A stretch of DNA of 29,551 nucleotides from CAYOSU01 sp964541255 (GTDB lineage Bacteria > Bacillota > Clostridia > Christensenellales > CAMQZB01): positions 1 to 29,551 of the forward strand of contig CAZIPL010000016.1 in assembly GCA_964541255.1 (NCBI GenBank), in the 5' to 3' direction. The position numbers were made by a program, and so were the translations under genes. Below the pieces are notes generated by a model. That model searched no databases, was not told where the DNA came from, and saw nothing but the letters and a program-made list of their open reading frames with translations. This document shows positions 21,870 through 29,551 of this stretch, one piece after another. Each line of letters begins with the position of its first letter. Positions within the stretch are counted from its first letter, which is position 1.

Positions 21870-22445
21870 ATGTTGATTGTAGGCTTAGGTAATTACGGAA
21901 AGGAATACGAAAATACTCGCCATAACGTCGGATTTATGGCGATAGACGTCCTTGCCGAAAAACTGAATATCAAAATATCGGACAAAGAATGTAAGTCTTT
22001 GGTCGGAAAAACGTATATAAACGGCGAAAGAGTAGTCTTAGCAAAGCCTCAGACGTATATGAATCTATCGGGGCTTGCCGTAAAGGAGCTTGCCGCAAAA
22101 TATAAATTTGCACCGACCGATATAGTCGTTATTTCCGACGATATAGACATCGATTTCGGAACGATTAGAATAAGAAAATCGGGGTCTGCCGGCACGCACA
22201 ACGGGCTTAAGAACATCATTGCAGAGCTTTCTTCGAAAGATTTTGTCAGATTCAGAATCGGCGTCGGTGCAAAAGAAAATCCCGATATGGACCTTAAAGA
22301 TTACGTTCTTTCTCGTTTTTCGAAAAGCGAACTCGAAGCTTTGTCGGAAACTTTTAAGATAGCTTCTGACGGAATAGAGGAACTGTTAAGAGGCGAAACC
22401 GTCGACATCGTGATGGGTAAGTATAATACGAAGAAGAAAAAATAA
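21870..22445 (+). CDS. pth: Peptidyl-tRNA hydrolase
   Basis: Pth frees tRNA from peptidyl-tRNAs that drop off ribosomes. The 191-residue protein begins MLIVGLGNYGKEYENTRHNVG, with the family asparagine N8 and catalytic H18. It has KPQTYMNLSG and the ISDDIDIDFGTIRIRKSGSAGTHNG block holding the conserved aspartate and loop. RFRIGVGA and YVLSRF follow. The ATG at 21870 is chosen because it puts the catalytic strand at the true N terminus; a TTG 21 bases earlier lies beside the terminator and is unlikely. It precedes mfd, the usual Firmicutes order pth-mfd. Confidence 0.96.
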   Translation: MLIVGLGNYGKEYENTRHNVGFMAIDVLAEKLNIKISDKECKSLVGKTYINGERVVLAKPQTYMNLSGLAVKELAAKYKFAPTDIVVISDDIDIDFGTIRIRKSGSAGTHNGLKNIIAELSSKDFVRFRIGVGAKENPDMDLKDYVLSRFSKSELEALSETFKIASDGIEELLRGETVDIVMGKYNTKKKK

Positions 22446-22456
22446 TCGCTAAACCG

Positions 22457-22478
22457 CTTTGACTTTTGTCAAAGGAAG
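22457..22478 (+). promoter_or_regulatory. Hairpin overlapping the mfd ribosome binding site
   Basis: CTTTGAC-tttt-GTCAAAG (22457-22474) is a seven-base-pair hairpin. Its 3' arm includes the first bases of the ribosome site AAAGGAAG (22471-22478), six bases before the mfd ATG. It could reduce mfd translation when folded. It is not followed by a T-run, so it is not a terminator. Confidence 0.4.
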
Positions 22479-22484
22479 TAATAA

Positions 22485-25400
22485 ATGCTTAAAAATACAC
22501 TTGCTCCCGAAGTCTTGGGAGCAAACTATCTCAAATTCAATATCGCCGCAAACGGCGGACAGAGGGTCTCCTGTTACAATCTGCCCACCCCCGTAAAGTA
22601 TTCTTTAACGGGCTTTTTGCGTGCTCCGATACTATACGTAACGCCGAATAAGGTCGAAGCAGACAGTGCGATTATAGGTCTTTCTGCATATTTTCAAAAC
22701 GTCGTATATCTTCCCGCAAAACCCGACAACCTTGTTTTCGCTTCTGCGTTTTCTTCTGACGTTCTATATGAAAGATTCGCCGCGATAAAGAAAATCGCAT
22801 TTGATAATCCCGACGTAATTGTTGCTACGACCGAAAGCTTAATGGGGCTTTTTCCGAATGTCGATATATATAAAAACCGTGCTTTTTCTTTGAAAAAAGG
22901 CATGGAAATATCGCTTGAAGAACTGTCTAATAAGCTTGTTTTATGCGGATATGACAGAAAAGATATGATTTCGGGGAAGGGAAGCTTTTGCGTCAAAGGA
23001 GATATAGTCGATATATATCTTCCGAGTGACTTGGCATACCGCCTTGATTTTTTCGGGGACGAGATTGAAAGCATAAAGCTTCTCGATACCGAAACGCTTC
23101 GTTCGAGCGGAAATGTTGACGATCTTTTGATATATCCTTGCGTCGATTCTCTTTACGATATCGAAGAAAGCGATATTATCGCAGCTATTACGAAGAACAA
23201 GAAAAAGCTTAAAGAGCGTGATTATGCGGAGCGTCTTGACAGAATCTGTTCCGAGCTCGAAGTTAGCGTTGGAAAAGGGGTGTCGTCTCGCTCGGAACTT
23301 TTGCCTCTGATTCCGCATTCGACGGTTTTCGATTATTTATCTTCCGATACGGCGATAGTTTTCGACGAATTCAATAGGTGCTTCGATATAGCATCCTCAG
23401 TCATGACGGAACATCTTTCGAGATTTTCCGCCCTTAGCGATAAGGGAGAAGTTATTTTATCTCAAAAAGAGCAGATGCTTCCTTTTGAAGAAATAATAAA
23501 GAAAAGCAAAAACTTCAGAAGCTCGTCGTTAAATCAGCTTTTAACTACGGATAAAGGGTTTGAACCTCAAGCGATATTGTCTTTCAAGGCAATGCCGACT
23601 TCAAGTTACTCAAGCGGCGGAGAGGAACAGCTTTCTCGTGATATAAAAAACTGGCTGAAATCGGGATATAAAGTCATTATCGCAGGAAAAGACAAAGAAA
23701 CTGCGAAAAAGCTTTCGTATGACCTTTCGCAAAAAATTCTTGCCGCGTATCTTGAAGATAGCGACAGAAATATTGACGGATGCGTCGTATGCCCGATTTT
23801 TATCGACAGAGGTTTTGTTCTTCACGAATCGAAGGTTGTCGTAATCGGAACGCACGATTTGATAAGAAAAACCGAAACGAAAATCAAAAAACGCAAGAAT
23901 AAAAAAGATGCGTTTATGCCCGTCGAAATAGGCGATTACGTCGTTCACGAGCTTCACGGAATAGGAAAGCTTAAGAGCGTTTCTACGGTAAGAACGGGAA
24001 ATATCGTCAAGGACTATGCGATAATCGAATATCAAGGCGGAGATATATTGTATCTTCCTTGTGAGCAAATGGAATCGCTCGTGCGTTTTTCGGGAACGGA
24101 AAAAACGCCGAAATTGTCGAAAATCGGCGGAAAGGACTTTGGGAAAATCAAAGAAAAGGTCAAAGCGTCTGTACGCGAAATGGCACTTAACCTTAAAGAG
24201 CTTTACGCCGAGAGGGAGGAGAAAAAGGGCTTTGTTTTCGAAAAGGATTCCCCCCTTCAAAAGGAATTCGAAGAGGCGTTCCCGTATACCGACACTCCCG
24301 ACCAAATAACCGCCACCGAAGAGATAAAAGCCGATATGACGTCCGGAAAGATTATGGATAGACTTCTTGTGGGCGACGTAGGCTTCGGAAAAACGGAGGT
24401 TGCTTTCCGCGCGGCGTTCAAGGCGATAGAGAACGGCAAACAAGTCGTACTTCTCGCGCCGACGACCATTCTTTGTTATCAACACTATAAAACCGCAATC
24501 GAAAGGTTCAAGGGTTTTGGCATAAGAATCGATTACCTAAATAGGTTCAAAACCGATTCGCAGATAAACGATACTTTGGAAAGGCTTAAAAACGGCAAAA
24601 TAGATTTCTTGATTTCAACGCACCGAGTGCTTTCTAACGACGTTGAGTTTTATGACCTTGCGCTTTTAATTTTGGACGAAGAACAACGTTTCGGCGTAGA
24701 GGATAAGGAGAAGATAAAATCTCTCAAAAAAGACGTAGACGTCCTTTCGATGAGTGCAACGCCCATTCCGCGAACGCTTCATATGTCGCTGTCCGGCATT
24801 CGAGATATATCGACGATAGAAACTCCGCCGATGAAGAGAATTCCTCCCGAAGTAATAGTTTGCGAACAAACGGACGGAATAGTATACGACGCGTGCATAA
24901 AAGAGCTTTCTCGAGGCGGTCAGGTGTTTATTCTGTATAACAGAGTAAACGACATCTATTCCTTTGCCAATAAAGTGCAAAATATCGTCGAAAATGCCAA
25001 AATCATAGTTGCGCACGGTCAAATGCCTGCCGCGACGATAGAACAAAACATCGAAAAATTCGTTTTGGGCGAATACGATATACTCATTGCAACCACCATA
25101 ATAGAAAACGGAATAGACATTCCCAGAGCAAACACAATGATAGTCATCGACTCCGATAAGTTCGGCTTATCGACGGCATATCAGCTTAAAGGGCGCGTCG
25201 GAAGATCGGATAAACTCGCGTATGTATACTTTACTTTCCGCGAAAACAAGGTTCTTTCCGAAAATGCCTATAAGAGGCTCGAAGCGATAAGGGAATATAC
25301 GGAGTTCGGCAGCGGCTTCAAAATTGCAATGCGAGATCTTGAAATAAGAGGAAGCGGTAACATTTTGGGCAAAGAGCAGCACGGACATATGGAAAAGGTT

Positions 25401-25895
25401 GGATACGATATGTATTGCAAGCTTTTGAACGAAGCGCGAGACGAGCTCGAGGGCAAAAAGAAAGTGCTGTTCGATTCCGAACTTGACGTACAAATATCCG
25501 CATACATCCCCGAAGAATACGTTCAAACGGCATCTGCAAGACTCGAAGCGTATAAGAATATTTCTTCGTGCGACGATGTTAAGGAAATGGAAGATATAAA
25601 AACCGCGCTTTCCGACGTATATGGGGATTTACCCGAGGAAGTAGAAAACCTTTGCAAGATAGCGCTTCTCAAACACGCCTTGTCAAAACTATTGATAGAA
25701 AAGCTGATGTTTGTCGGCGGAAGAGCGGAATGCACTATGTCTATTGCGGCACTTTCCGACGGTGCGTTTTTGGATAAAATAGAAAAAAACAGGCAGCTTT
25801 GCACTTTGGAATTCAAAGATAAGATAACTCTCCGCTTTTTTGTTCCTACGACGAATGAGGGCTTTGAGAAAATATACGACTTCTTTTTGAGCTAA
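22485..25895 (+). CDS. mfd: Transcription-repair coupling factor Mfd
   Basis: Mfd removes RNA polymerase stalled at DNA damage and recruits UvrA. The 1136-residue protein has the UvrB-homology N-terminal region (for example GSFCVKGDIVDIYLP and YRLDFFGDEIESIK). The RNA-polymerase-interacting domain follows (EIGDYVVHELHGIGKL, then YLPCEQMESLVRFSG). Next come the RecG-like helicase motor with Walker A GDVGFGKT (about 630-637), DEEQ (about 731), SATPIPRTLHMSL, and motif VI QLKGRVGRSD. The TRCF C-terminal domain includes the DLEIRGSGNILGKEQHGH stretch. It is full length with no frameshift. It follows pth by 39 bases. Confidence 0.98.
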   Translation: MLKNTLAPEVLGANYLKFNIAANGGQRVSCYNLPTPVKYSLTGFLRAPILYVTPNKVEADSAIIGLSAYFQNVVYLPAKPDNLVFASAFSSDVLYERFAAIKKIAFDNPDVIVATTESLMGLFPNVDIYKNRAFSLKKGMEISLEELSNKLVLCGYDRKDMISGKGSFCVKGDIVDIYLPSDLAYRLDFFGDEIESIKLLDTETLRSSGNVDDLLIYPCVDSLYDIEESDIIAAITKNKKKLKERDYAERLDRICSELEVSVGKGVSSRSELLPLIPHSTVFDYLSSDTAIVFDEFNRCFDIASSVMTEHLSRFSALSDKGEVILSQKEQMLPFEEIIKKSKNFRSSSLNQLLTTDKGFEPQAILSFKAMPTSSYSSGGEEQLSRDIKNWLKSGYKVIIAGKDKETAKKLSYDLSQKILAAYLEDSDRNIDGCVVCPIFIDRGFVLHESKVVVIGTHDLIRKTETKIKKRKNKKDAFMPVEIGDYVVHELHGIGKLKSVSTVRTGNIVKDYAIIEYQGGDILYLPCEQMESLVRFSGTEKTPKLSKIGGKDFGKIKEKVKASVREMALNLKELYAEREEKKGFVFEKDSPLQKEFEEAFPYTDTPDQITATEEIKADMTSGKIMDRLLVGDVGFGKTEVAFRAAFKAIENGKQVVLLAPTTILCYQHYKTAIERFKGFGIRIDYLNRFKTDSQINDTLERLKNGKIDFLISTHRVLSNDVEFYDLALLILDEEQRFGVEDKEKIKSLKKDVDVLSMSATPIPRTLHMSLSGIRDISTIETPPMKRIPPEVIVCEQTDGIVYDACIKELSRGGQVFILYNRVNDIYSFANKVQNIVENAKIIVAHGQMPAATIEQNIEKFVLGEYDILIATTIIENGIDIPRANTMIVIDSDKFGLSTAYQLKGRVGRSDKLAYVYFTFRENKVLSENAYKRLEAIREYTEFGSGFKIAMRDLEIRGSGNILGKEQHGHMEKVGYDMYCKLLNEARDELEGKKKVLFDSELDVQISAYIPEEYVQTASARLEAYKNISSCDDVKEMEDIKTALSDVYGDLPEEVENLCKIALLKHALSKLLIEKLMFVGGRAECTMSIAALSDGAFLDKIEKNRQLCTLEFKDKITLRFFVPTTNEGFEKIYDFFLS

Positions 25896-25929
25896 ACGTT
25901 GAAAAATAGCGAAATCGCTTGAAAAGGAC

Positions 25930-25958
25930 TTGCAACTTTCCCGTTATTTTTGTATAAT
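25930..25958 (+). promoter_or_regulatory. Promoter of the foldase-yhbY operon
   Basis: TTGCAA (25930-25935), a 17-base spacer and a perfect TATAAT (25953-25958) predict a start near 25965. The leader of about 52 bases ends in AAGGAG (26004-26009) seven bases before the ATG. No terminator hairpin for mfd is visible between 25896 and 25929. Confidence 0.85.
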
Positions 25959-26016
25959 AGACAAGTACGACTTTATGTCTAAATATTAAGATTTAACTTC
26001 TTCAAGGAGATAAATA

Positions 26017-27729
26017 ATGAAAAAAAGAATTTTATGCTTGATACTCGTTCTTGTTTTGGCAGTTTCCGTTTTCGCGGGCTGCAGCAACAGCAACGATGCA
26101 TCGCAAACGATCGTAACGATCGGTAAGGGTACTTATAAAGAGACCGTAACCTATTCCGACCTTGTTTCCATGTTCCAGAGCTACGGAATATACTATGTAT
26201 ATTACTATGGACTGGGCGTAGAAGAAACTGTGGATTTGTTGCTTGACAGTCTCGTTCAAAACCGTTCGCTTTTGTATTCCGCTACGCAGAATCTTCCCAA
26301 AGTCAGAGACATCGGAAGAGTAACGGCGGACAATAAGTACGAACAGTTCTTCACCGAAGAAGAATATAACGACATTTTGGATTATGTCGATAGATATATT
26401 TCTACTATAATCGACGATCAGGAAAAAGAGCTTATAACGGCTAAAGACGAGGATGAGGAGTCTGATAACGAAGAAGAGGAGACCATAAGAACAACTCCTT
26501 CCGATTTTGAATATCTCACCACCGTTCCCGTAGATTACGAGGGTACGGAGACGAGAGCGAAAGCCGTTTCGGAGTTCAAGAAGCTTTTGAAAGAAAACGA
26601 TCTTTCCTATAACGAATATCGCGATTCTTTGATTAAGAGCACTTTAATGTCTAAACTCTTGGAGAAATATCGCGAGTATCTCGGAAACAACGTAACCGTT
26701 TCCGACGACGACGTTATGGCACGTTATAACACCATTCTCGCAAAAGAGAACGAGAAATACGCTTTGTCCGACAGCGCGTTCGTTTCGAAACTCAAATCCA
26801 TTCAGAACGCTGCGGGATTCTCAGGAGAAAACTATGTTCTCAACGTTCCGAAAACGGGTTATGCTTTCGCGCTCAACCTTCTCGTTAAGTTCTCCGACGA
26901 ACAGTCCTCAATGCTCGAAGCTTTGAAGACGAGACTTGATAACAAAGAGATTACTTCCGAAGAATACTATGAGGGAAGAGAAGCTCTCTTGAACGAGCTT
27001 AAAGCTTCCGATCAGAGACTTTCTTGGCTCACTAACTACGGATATAACTCCGAGCTTTTCGAAGATATCGCGTTTGACGGCGTTGCAACGCCCGACCTTA
27101 AAGACGGCGTTCAGACTCGTGATGAGACGGGACACTTCAAATATACCGAGCTTTCTGCTAAAGAATATTCTTTCGACGAGTTCTTCGCTAAGGTAAACAA
27201 TGTTTTGGGCGGAGTAGAAGCTGGCGAAGTAGACGGATATAAGATCTATAAGTCCGACGTTTCTAAAAAGTCCGACTTCATCGACCTTATTTGGCAGTAC
27301 GGCGAAGATGACGGTTCTCTTAACACCGAGATCGGTTACGTATGCTTTGCAAACGATTCCGAAAGCTCTTACGTTGCCGAATATCAGGCAGCAAGCAAAG
27401 CTTTGGCTACTTGCGAAGAGGGCTCTTATGTCGTAGTTGCAACCGATTACGGTTATCATATCATCTATCTCGTTAAGGCGTTTAACGAAACTGGTCTTGT
27501 CAACAAGTATATTGCTTCCGAAAAGAACACCGAAGGCACGTTCAGCTACGAGCTTTATAACGAGCTTTTGCAGGATGTTAAGGATAACTATATAACGGAG
27601 TTCGCTGCAAACAATAAGACCGAAATGGAAGAGAATAAGCTCATCAAAACCAACGAAAAGCTCTATAGCCAGACCGTTACGATCTTGACAAGCTATTTAA
27701 GCTCTCTTCTCACATCTTCCTTAGGCTGA
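26017..27729 (+). CDS. Lipoprotein, PrsA/SurA-like foldase with degenerate PPIase domain
   Basis: A 570-residue secreted lipoprotein. The signal peptide MKKRILCLILVLVLAVSVFAGC has a lipobox ending at C22. Residues about 45-240 are helical and SurA/PrsA-like, with an acidic insert (143-157, DEDEESDNEEEE). From about residue 280 the pattern resembles a parvulin domain: YAFALNLLVKFSDEQ, a long insert, GEIGYVCF-like and finally EEGSYVVVATDYGYHIIYLV (the GYHII closure). The His of the usual HILVK motif is missing (ALNLLVK, N287), so isomerase activity is doubtful and a chaperone role more likely. The gene ends in TGATG with yhbY. Exported proteins are the expected clients. Confidence 0.82.
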   Translation: MKKRILCLILVLVLAVSVFAGCSNSNDASQTIVTIGKGTYKETVTYSDLVSMFQSYGIYYVYYYGLGVEETVDLLLDSLVQNRSLLYSATQNLPKVRDIGRVTADNKYEQFFTEEEYNDILDYVDRYISTIIDDQEKELITAKDEDEESDNEEEETIRTTPSDFEYLTTVPVDYEGTETRAKAVSEFKKLLKENDLSYNEYRDSLIKSTLMSKLLEKYREYLGNNVTVSDDDVMARYNTILAKENEKYALSDSAFVSKLKSIQNAAGFSGENYVLNVPKTGYAFALNLLVKFSDEQSSMLEALKTRLDNKEITSEEYYEGREALLNELKASDQRLSWLTNYGYNSELFEDIAFDGVATPDLKDGVQTRDETGHFKYTELSAKEYSFDEFFAKVNNVLGGVEAGEVDGYKIYKSDVSKKSDFIDLIWQYGEDDGSLNTEIGYVCFANDSESSYVAEYQAASKALATCEEGSYVVVATDYGYHIIYLVKAFNETGLVNKYIASEKNTEGTFSYELYNELLQDVKDNYITEFAANNKTEMEENKLIKTNEKLYSQTVTILTSYLSSLLTSSLG

Positions 27730-28022
27730 TGATTACGACTAAGCAAAGAAGCAGCTTGAAGGCAATTGCGCATCCCCTCAAGCCTATTATGCAGATAGGC
27801 AAAGGCGGAATAAGCGAAACTGTCCTAAGTCAGGCTGGAGATCATTTATATAATCTCGAACTAATAAAGATAAAGGTTTTGCAAAACGCCGAATTCAAAG
27901 CAAGAGATGTAGTAAGCGAAATCGCGGACGCGCTCGAAGCCGACGTGGTTTCTTGTATCGGCGGAATAATAACGCTATATAAAAGATCCGATAAAAAGGA
28001 TATTAGGCATATAGTATTTTAA
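27729..28022 (+). CDS. yhbY: CRM-domain ribosome assembly RNA-binding protein YhbY
   Basis: YhbY is a small CRM-domain RNA-binding protein associated with pre-50S particles. The 97-residue protein has the full pattern: QRSSLKAIAHPLKPIMQIGKGGISETVL with the GKGG loop, then LIKIKVLQNAEFKARDVVSEIADALEADVVSCIGGIITLYKRS. Its start overlaps the foldase stop by one base (TGATG), so translation is probably coupled, and there is no separate ribosome site. In many Firmicutes this gene sits between obgE and nadD. Here it is about 26 kb away. Confidence 0.95.
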   Translation: MITTKQRSSLKAIAHPLKPIMQIGKGGISETVLSQAGDHLYNLELIKIKVLQNAEFKARDVVSEIADALEADVVSCIGGIITLYKRSDKKDIRHIVF

Positions 28023-28031
28023 GTAACTTAT

Positions 28032-28060
28032 AAAGGCACGAAGATAATTCATGCCTTTTT
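28032..28060 (+). terminator. Rho-independent terminator of the foldase-yhbY operon
   Basis: AAAGGCA pairs with TGCCTTT, and GAA/TTC extends the stem across one C-A mismatch around a five-base loop. A T5 run ends the signal. It lies 9 bases after the yhbY stop. The remaining gap to uppP (28061-28233) is AT-rich and shows nothing else I can name. Confidence 0.85.
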
Positions 28061-28208
28061 GTATGTAAAGAAAAGAAACTTCGCAATATTGTTATATATC
28101 GAACTTTTCATAAGTTGAATAAATACCGCTAATAAGGTTTATGTTTTAGTGTATAAATAAGGGAATAATTACAAAAGACTTTATTATAAAAACTAAAATA
28201 TAAAAATC

Positions 28209-28239
28209 TTGTATTACATATTTTTATCGGGCATATAAT
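28209..28239 (+). promoter_or_regulatory. Candidate uppP promoter, leaderless
   Basis: A perfect -10 TATAAT (28234-28239) ends six bases before the uppP ATG. A weak -35, TTGTAT (28209-28214), lies 19 bases upstream. Transcription would begin at about the first base of the start codon. No Shine-Dalgarno exists in between. Confidence 0.5.
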
Positions 28240-28245
28240 ATTTTT

Positions 28246-28983
28246 ATGGAATGGTATCAAGCATTGTTTTTGGGAATAGTGCAAGGACTTACGGAGTTTT
28301 TGCCGATAAGCTCATCGGGGCATTTAGTGCTGTTTTCGAATATTCTCAATGTCGAAAGCTCGATAAGCTTCGATGTCGCCGTTCATATAGGGACTCTTTT
28401 CGCGGTGCTGGTTTTTTATCGAAAAAAGCTTTTTGCACTTATTAAATCGCCTGTTACGTTTATGAAACATATTATACTAGCGTCGCTTCCAGCAGCCTTT
28501 TCGGCACTATTTTTTAAAACCGAAATAGAAAAGCTTTTCAATATGCGCTTTCTGCCGATAGGCTTCATGCTGTCGGCTGTAATGCTTTATCTTTCCGATA
28601 AATTAAGCGGCGAAAAAAGCGTCGATAATAAATCCGCTTTGTCCGCAGGTCTTTTTCAAGCGATTGCGCTTCTTCCTGGGGTATCGCGAAGCGGTTCGAC
28701 GATTTTCGGAGCAAGACTTCTAAATGCAAAAAAGGAAGAATCCGTAGATTTTTCCTTTCTAATGAGTATTCCCGTAATTGTCGGCGGTGGACTTTTGACG
28801 GTATTCGATAGCGCATATGCTTTTGAGCCGATTTCCTTTTCGATAGGTGCGGCTTCTGCGTTTATTTTCGGGCTTATATCGATAAAGCTAACGGTAACTG
28901 CTGTCAAAAAAAGCAAAATGAAATACTTTGCCATTTACTTAGCAATTCTATCCGTCGCAATAACGGTATATAATATCATATAA
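28246..28983 (+). CDS. uppP: Undecaprenyl-diphosphatase UppP (BacA)
   Basis: UppP dephosphorylates undecaprenyl pyrophosphate to recycle the lipid carrier for peptidoglycan and confers bacitracin tolerance. The 245-residue membrane protein has both family motifs: GLTEFLPISSSGHLVL (14-29; E17, H26) and LPGVSRSGSTIFGARLL (143-159; R148). Seven or eight membrane segments are visible. It is slightly shorter than the common 265-275 residues, mainly in loops. It stands alone between a terminator and a repeat region. It is thematically linked to the murF-ddl genes earlier in the window. Confidence 0.96.
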   Translation: MEWYQALFLGIVQGLTEFLPISSSGHLVLFSNILNVESSISFDVAVHIGTLFAVLVFYRKKLFALIKSPVTFMKHIILASLPAAFSALFFKTEIEKLFNMRFLPIGFMLSAVMLYLSDKLSGEKSVDNKSALSAGLFQAIALLPGVSRSGSTIFGARLLNAKKEESVDFSFLMSIPVIVGGGLLTVFDSAYAFEPISFSIGAASAFIFGLISIKLTVTAVKKSKMKYFAIYLAILSVAITVYNII

Positions 28984-29205
28984 TATAACCTATAAGAAGT
29001 AAATGTTTTAGCTAATGCAAAAACATTTTGCAAACGCTTCGCTTTTGCCACGAAACTACTGTTTCGCACTTCTAAGTTTGAAATGCTTCGAAGTTTCCGC
29101 ACCTTGCAAGCAATGCGTAAACTTCTTGCATTATAACCAATAAGAAGTAATCTTTTGTCTTGCGACAAAATCTTTGCAAAACAAGAATGTTTTGCCACAA
29201 AACTT
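28984..29205. repeat. Two degenerate direct repeats of about 75 bases
   Basis: The units start with nearly identical 19-mers, TATAACCTATAAGAAGTAA (28984-29002) and TATAACCAATAAGAAGTAA (29132-29150). Both run on to a TTTTGCCAC(G)AAACT segment (ending about 29056 and 29203). The spacer contains small hairpins (CGAAAC-tact-GTTTCG at 29051-29066, and TGCAAG/CTTGCA at 29105-29129). No coding frame is supported. Confidence 0.6.
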
Positions 29206-29207
29206 AA

Positions 29208-29310
29208 AAGGCTCCCTTAGTAAGGGGGCTGTCGCCGAAAGGCGACTGAGGGATTGTTATGTCGCCACGTTGCGTCGCTTTATTTCCACTACCTTTCGTA
29301 GGGCGTCGCT
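29208..29310. repeat. Structured intergenic repeat, copy C with tail
   Basis: The core (29208-29256) has hairpin 1 GCTCCCTTAGTAAGGGGGC and hairpin 2 GTCGCC-gaaa-GGCGAC, then TGAGGGATTG. A tail follows with a small fold (CCACTACC...GTAGGGCG) resembling the tail of copy A. It is about 15 kb from copies A and B, showing a dispersed family. Confidence 0.75.
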
Positions 29311-29351
29311 TCTCACTGCCGCCGCAATAGGATAGTAAAGCAATCAAAAGC

Positions 29352-29369
29352 GGCGAGAGAATTCTCGCC
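29352..29369 (-). terminator. Probable terminator of the right-edge - strand gene
   Basis: GGCGAGA-gaat-TCTCGCC is a perfect seven-base-pair hairpin. Read on the - strand it is followed by GCTTTTGATTG, a modest T-run. It lies about 100 bases downstream of the partial - strand gene and resembles the rubrerythrin operon terminator. Between it and that gene (29370-29466) I see nothing. Confidence 0.5.
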
Positions 29370-29466
29370 TATTTCTTATGCTGAATGTATCTGAATATAC
29401 AAAATTTGATGACAAATATAGCAATAAAGGTTTTGAAATAGTTTTGTACGTTGCTAATATATGCTT

Positions 29467-29551
29467 TCAGCTCATCACGATAAGGAAAACTCCTATTGAG
29501 GCTATGAGTATATAACCAAGCTTTTTCAAGAATGCGAAGTTGATTTTTTTT
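29467..29551 (-). CDS. C-terminal fragment of a probable membrane protein
   Basis: The - strand frame is open from the window edge to a TGA at 29467-29469, giving 27 residues that end in a hydrophobic segment, YILIASIGVFLIVMS, after a basic FLKKLG. That is what the last membrane span of an integral membrane protein would look like. The piece is too short to name the family and could be chance. The hairpin downstream supports a real transcript end. Confidence 0.4.
   Translation of the reverse strand, partial: KKINFAFLKKLGYILIASIGVFLIVMS

Noticed and set aside
23610..24485. A 291-codon - strand frame inside mfd
   Set aside because: It is antisense to the Mfd interaction and motor domains and has no homology or start signal; long shadows are expected with this codon usage.

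Overview
The window is a dense, moderately AT-rich block of housekeeping genes. It most likely comes from an anaerobic Firmicutes/Clostridia-type bacterium, possibly an uncultured gut lineage. This rests on the gene set (rsfS, RNase J, PerR plus reverse rubrerythrin, YycJ, an rdgB-ysnB-type pair, Mfd, a PrsA-like lipoprotein foldase), strong AAGGAG-type ribosome binding sites and sigma-A-type promoters. Taxonomy below class level is inference. Nearly all genes lie on the + strand, and seven pairs share a 4-base ATGA stop/start overlap. The exceptions are one membrane protein beside obgE, the perR-rubrerythrin operon, and a gene fragment at the right edge.

Layout. 1-3.0 kb: the 3' part of obgE, a convergent unknown membrane protein, a fused nadD-yqeK, then rsfS. 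3.0-5.2 kb: deoC and the t6A genes tsaE, tsaB and rimI (no tsaD here). 5.2-8.5 kb: an alpha/beta hydrolase, a membrane-anchored MurF-type ligase and Ddl, an apparent peptidoglycan-precursor triad. 8.5-12.4 kb: RNase J with a basic AT-hook-like extension, then a TrmR-like methyltransferase and a U32 TrhP-like protein, which together suggest 5-methoxyuridine-34 tRNA modification. 12.4-14.1 kb: an iron-sulfur flavoprotein-like reductase, rdgB and a YfcE-type phosphoesterase. 14.1-14.4 kb: two copies of a structured intergenic repeat. 14.4-15.4 kb: perR and reverse rubrerythrin on the - strand, with a very clear promoter and PerR box. 15.6-20.7 kb: patatin phospholipase, aroQ, aroK, dtd, yycJ, CPBP protease, rlmH and tadA. 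20.8-25.9 kb: prs, pth and mfd. 26.0-28.0 kb: a lipoprotein foldase overlapping yhbY. 28.2-29.0 kb: uppP. 29.0-29.55 kb: no complete gene, with degenerate direct repeats, a third copy of the structured repeat, a hairpin and the tail of a membrane-protein gene.

Functionally, much of the window serves translation and RNA quality: Obg, RsfS, YhbY, RlmH, TadA, TsaB/E, TrmR/TrhP, Dtd, Pth and RNase J. A second theme is the envelope: MurF, Ddl, UppP and the foldase. I see no CRISPR array, transposase, prophage, rRNA or tRNA gene. The least ordinary items are the hydrolase/membrane-MurF/Ddl triad, the hairpin repeat whose arms covary between copies, two candidate leaderless promoters (pth and uppP), and the rearranged obgE neighbourhood.
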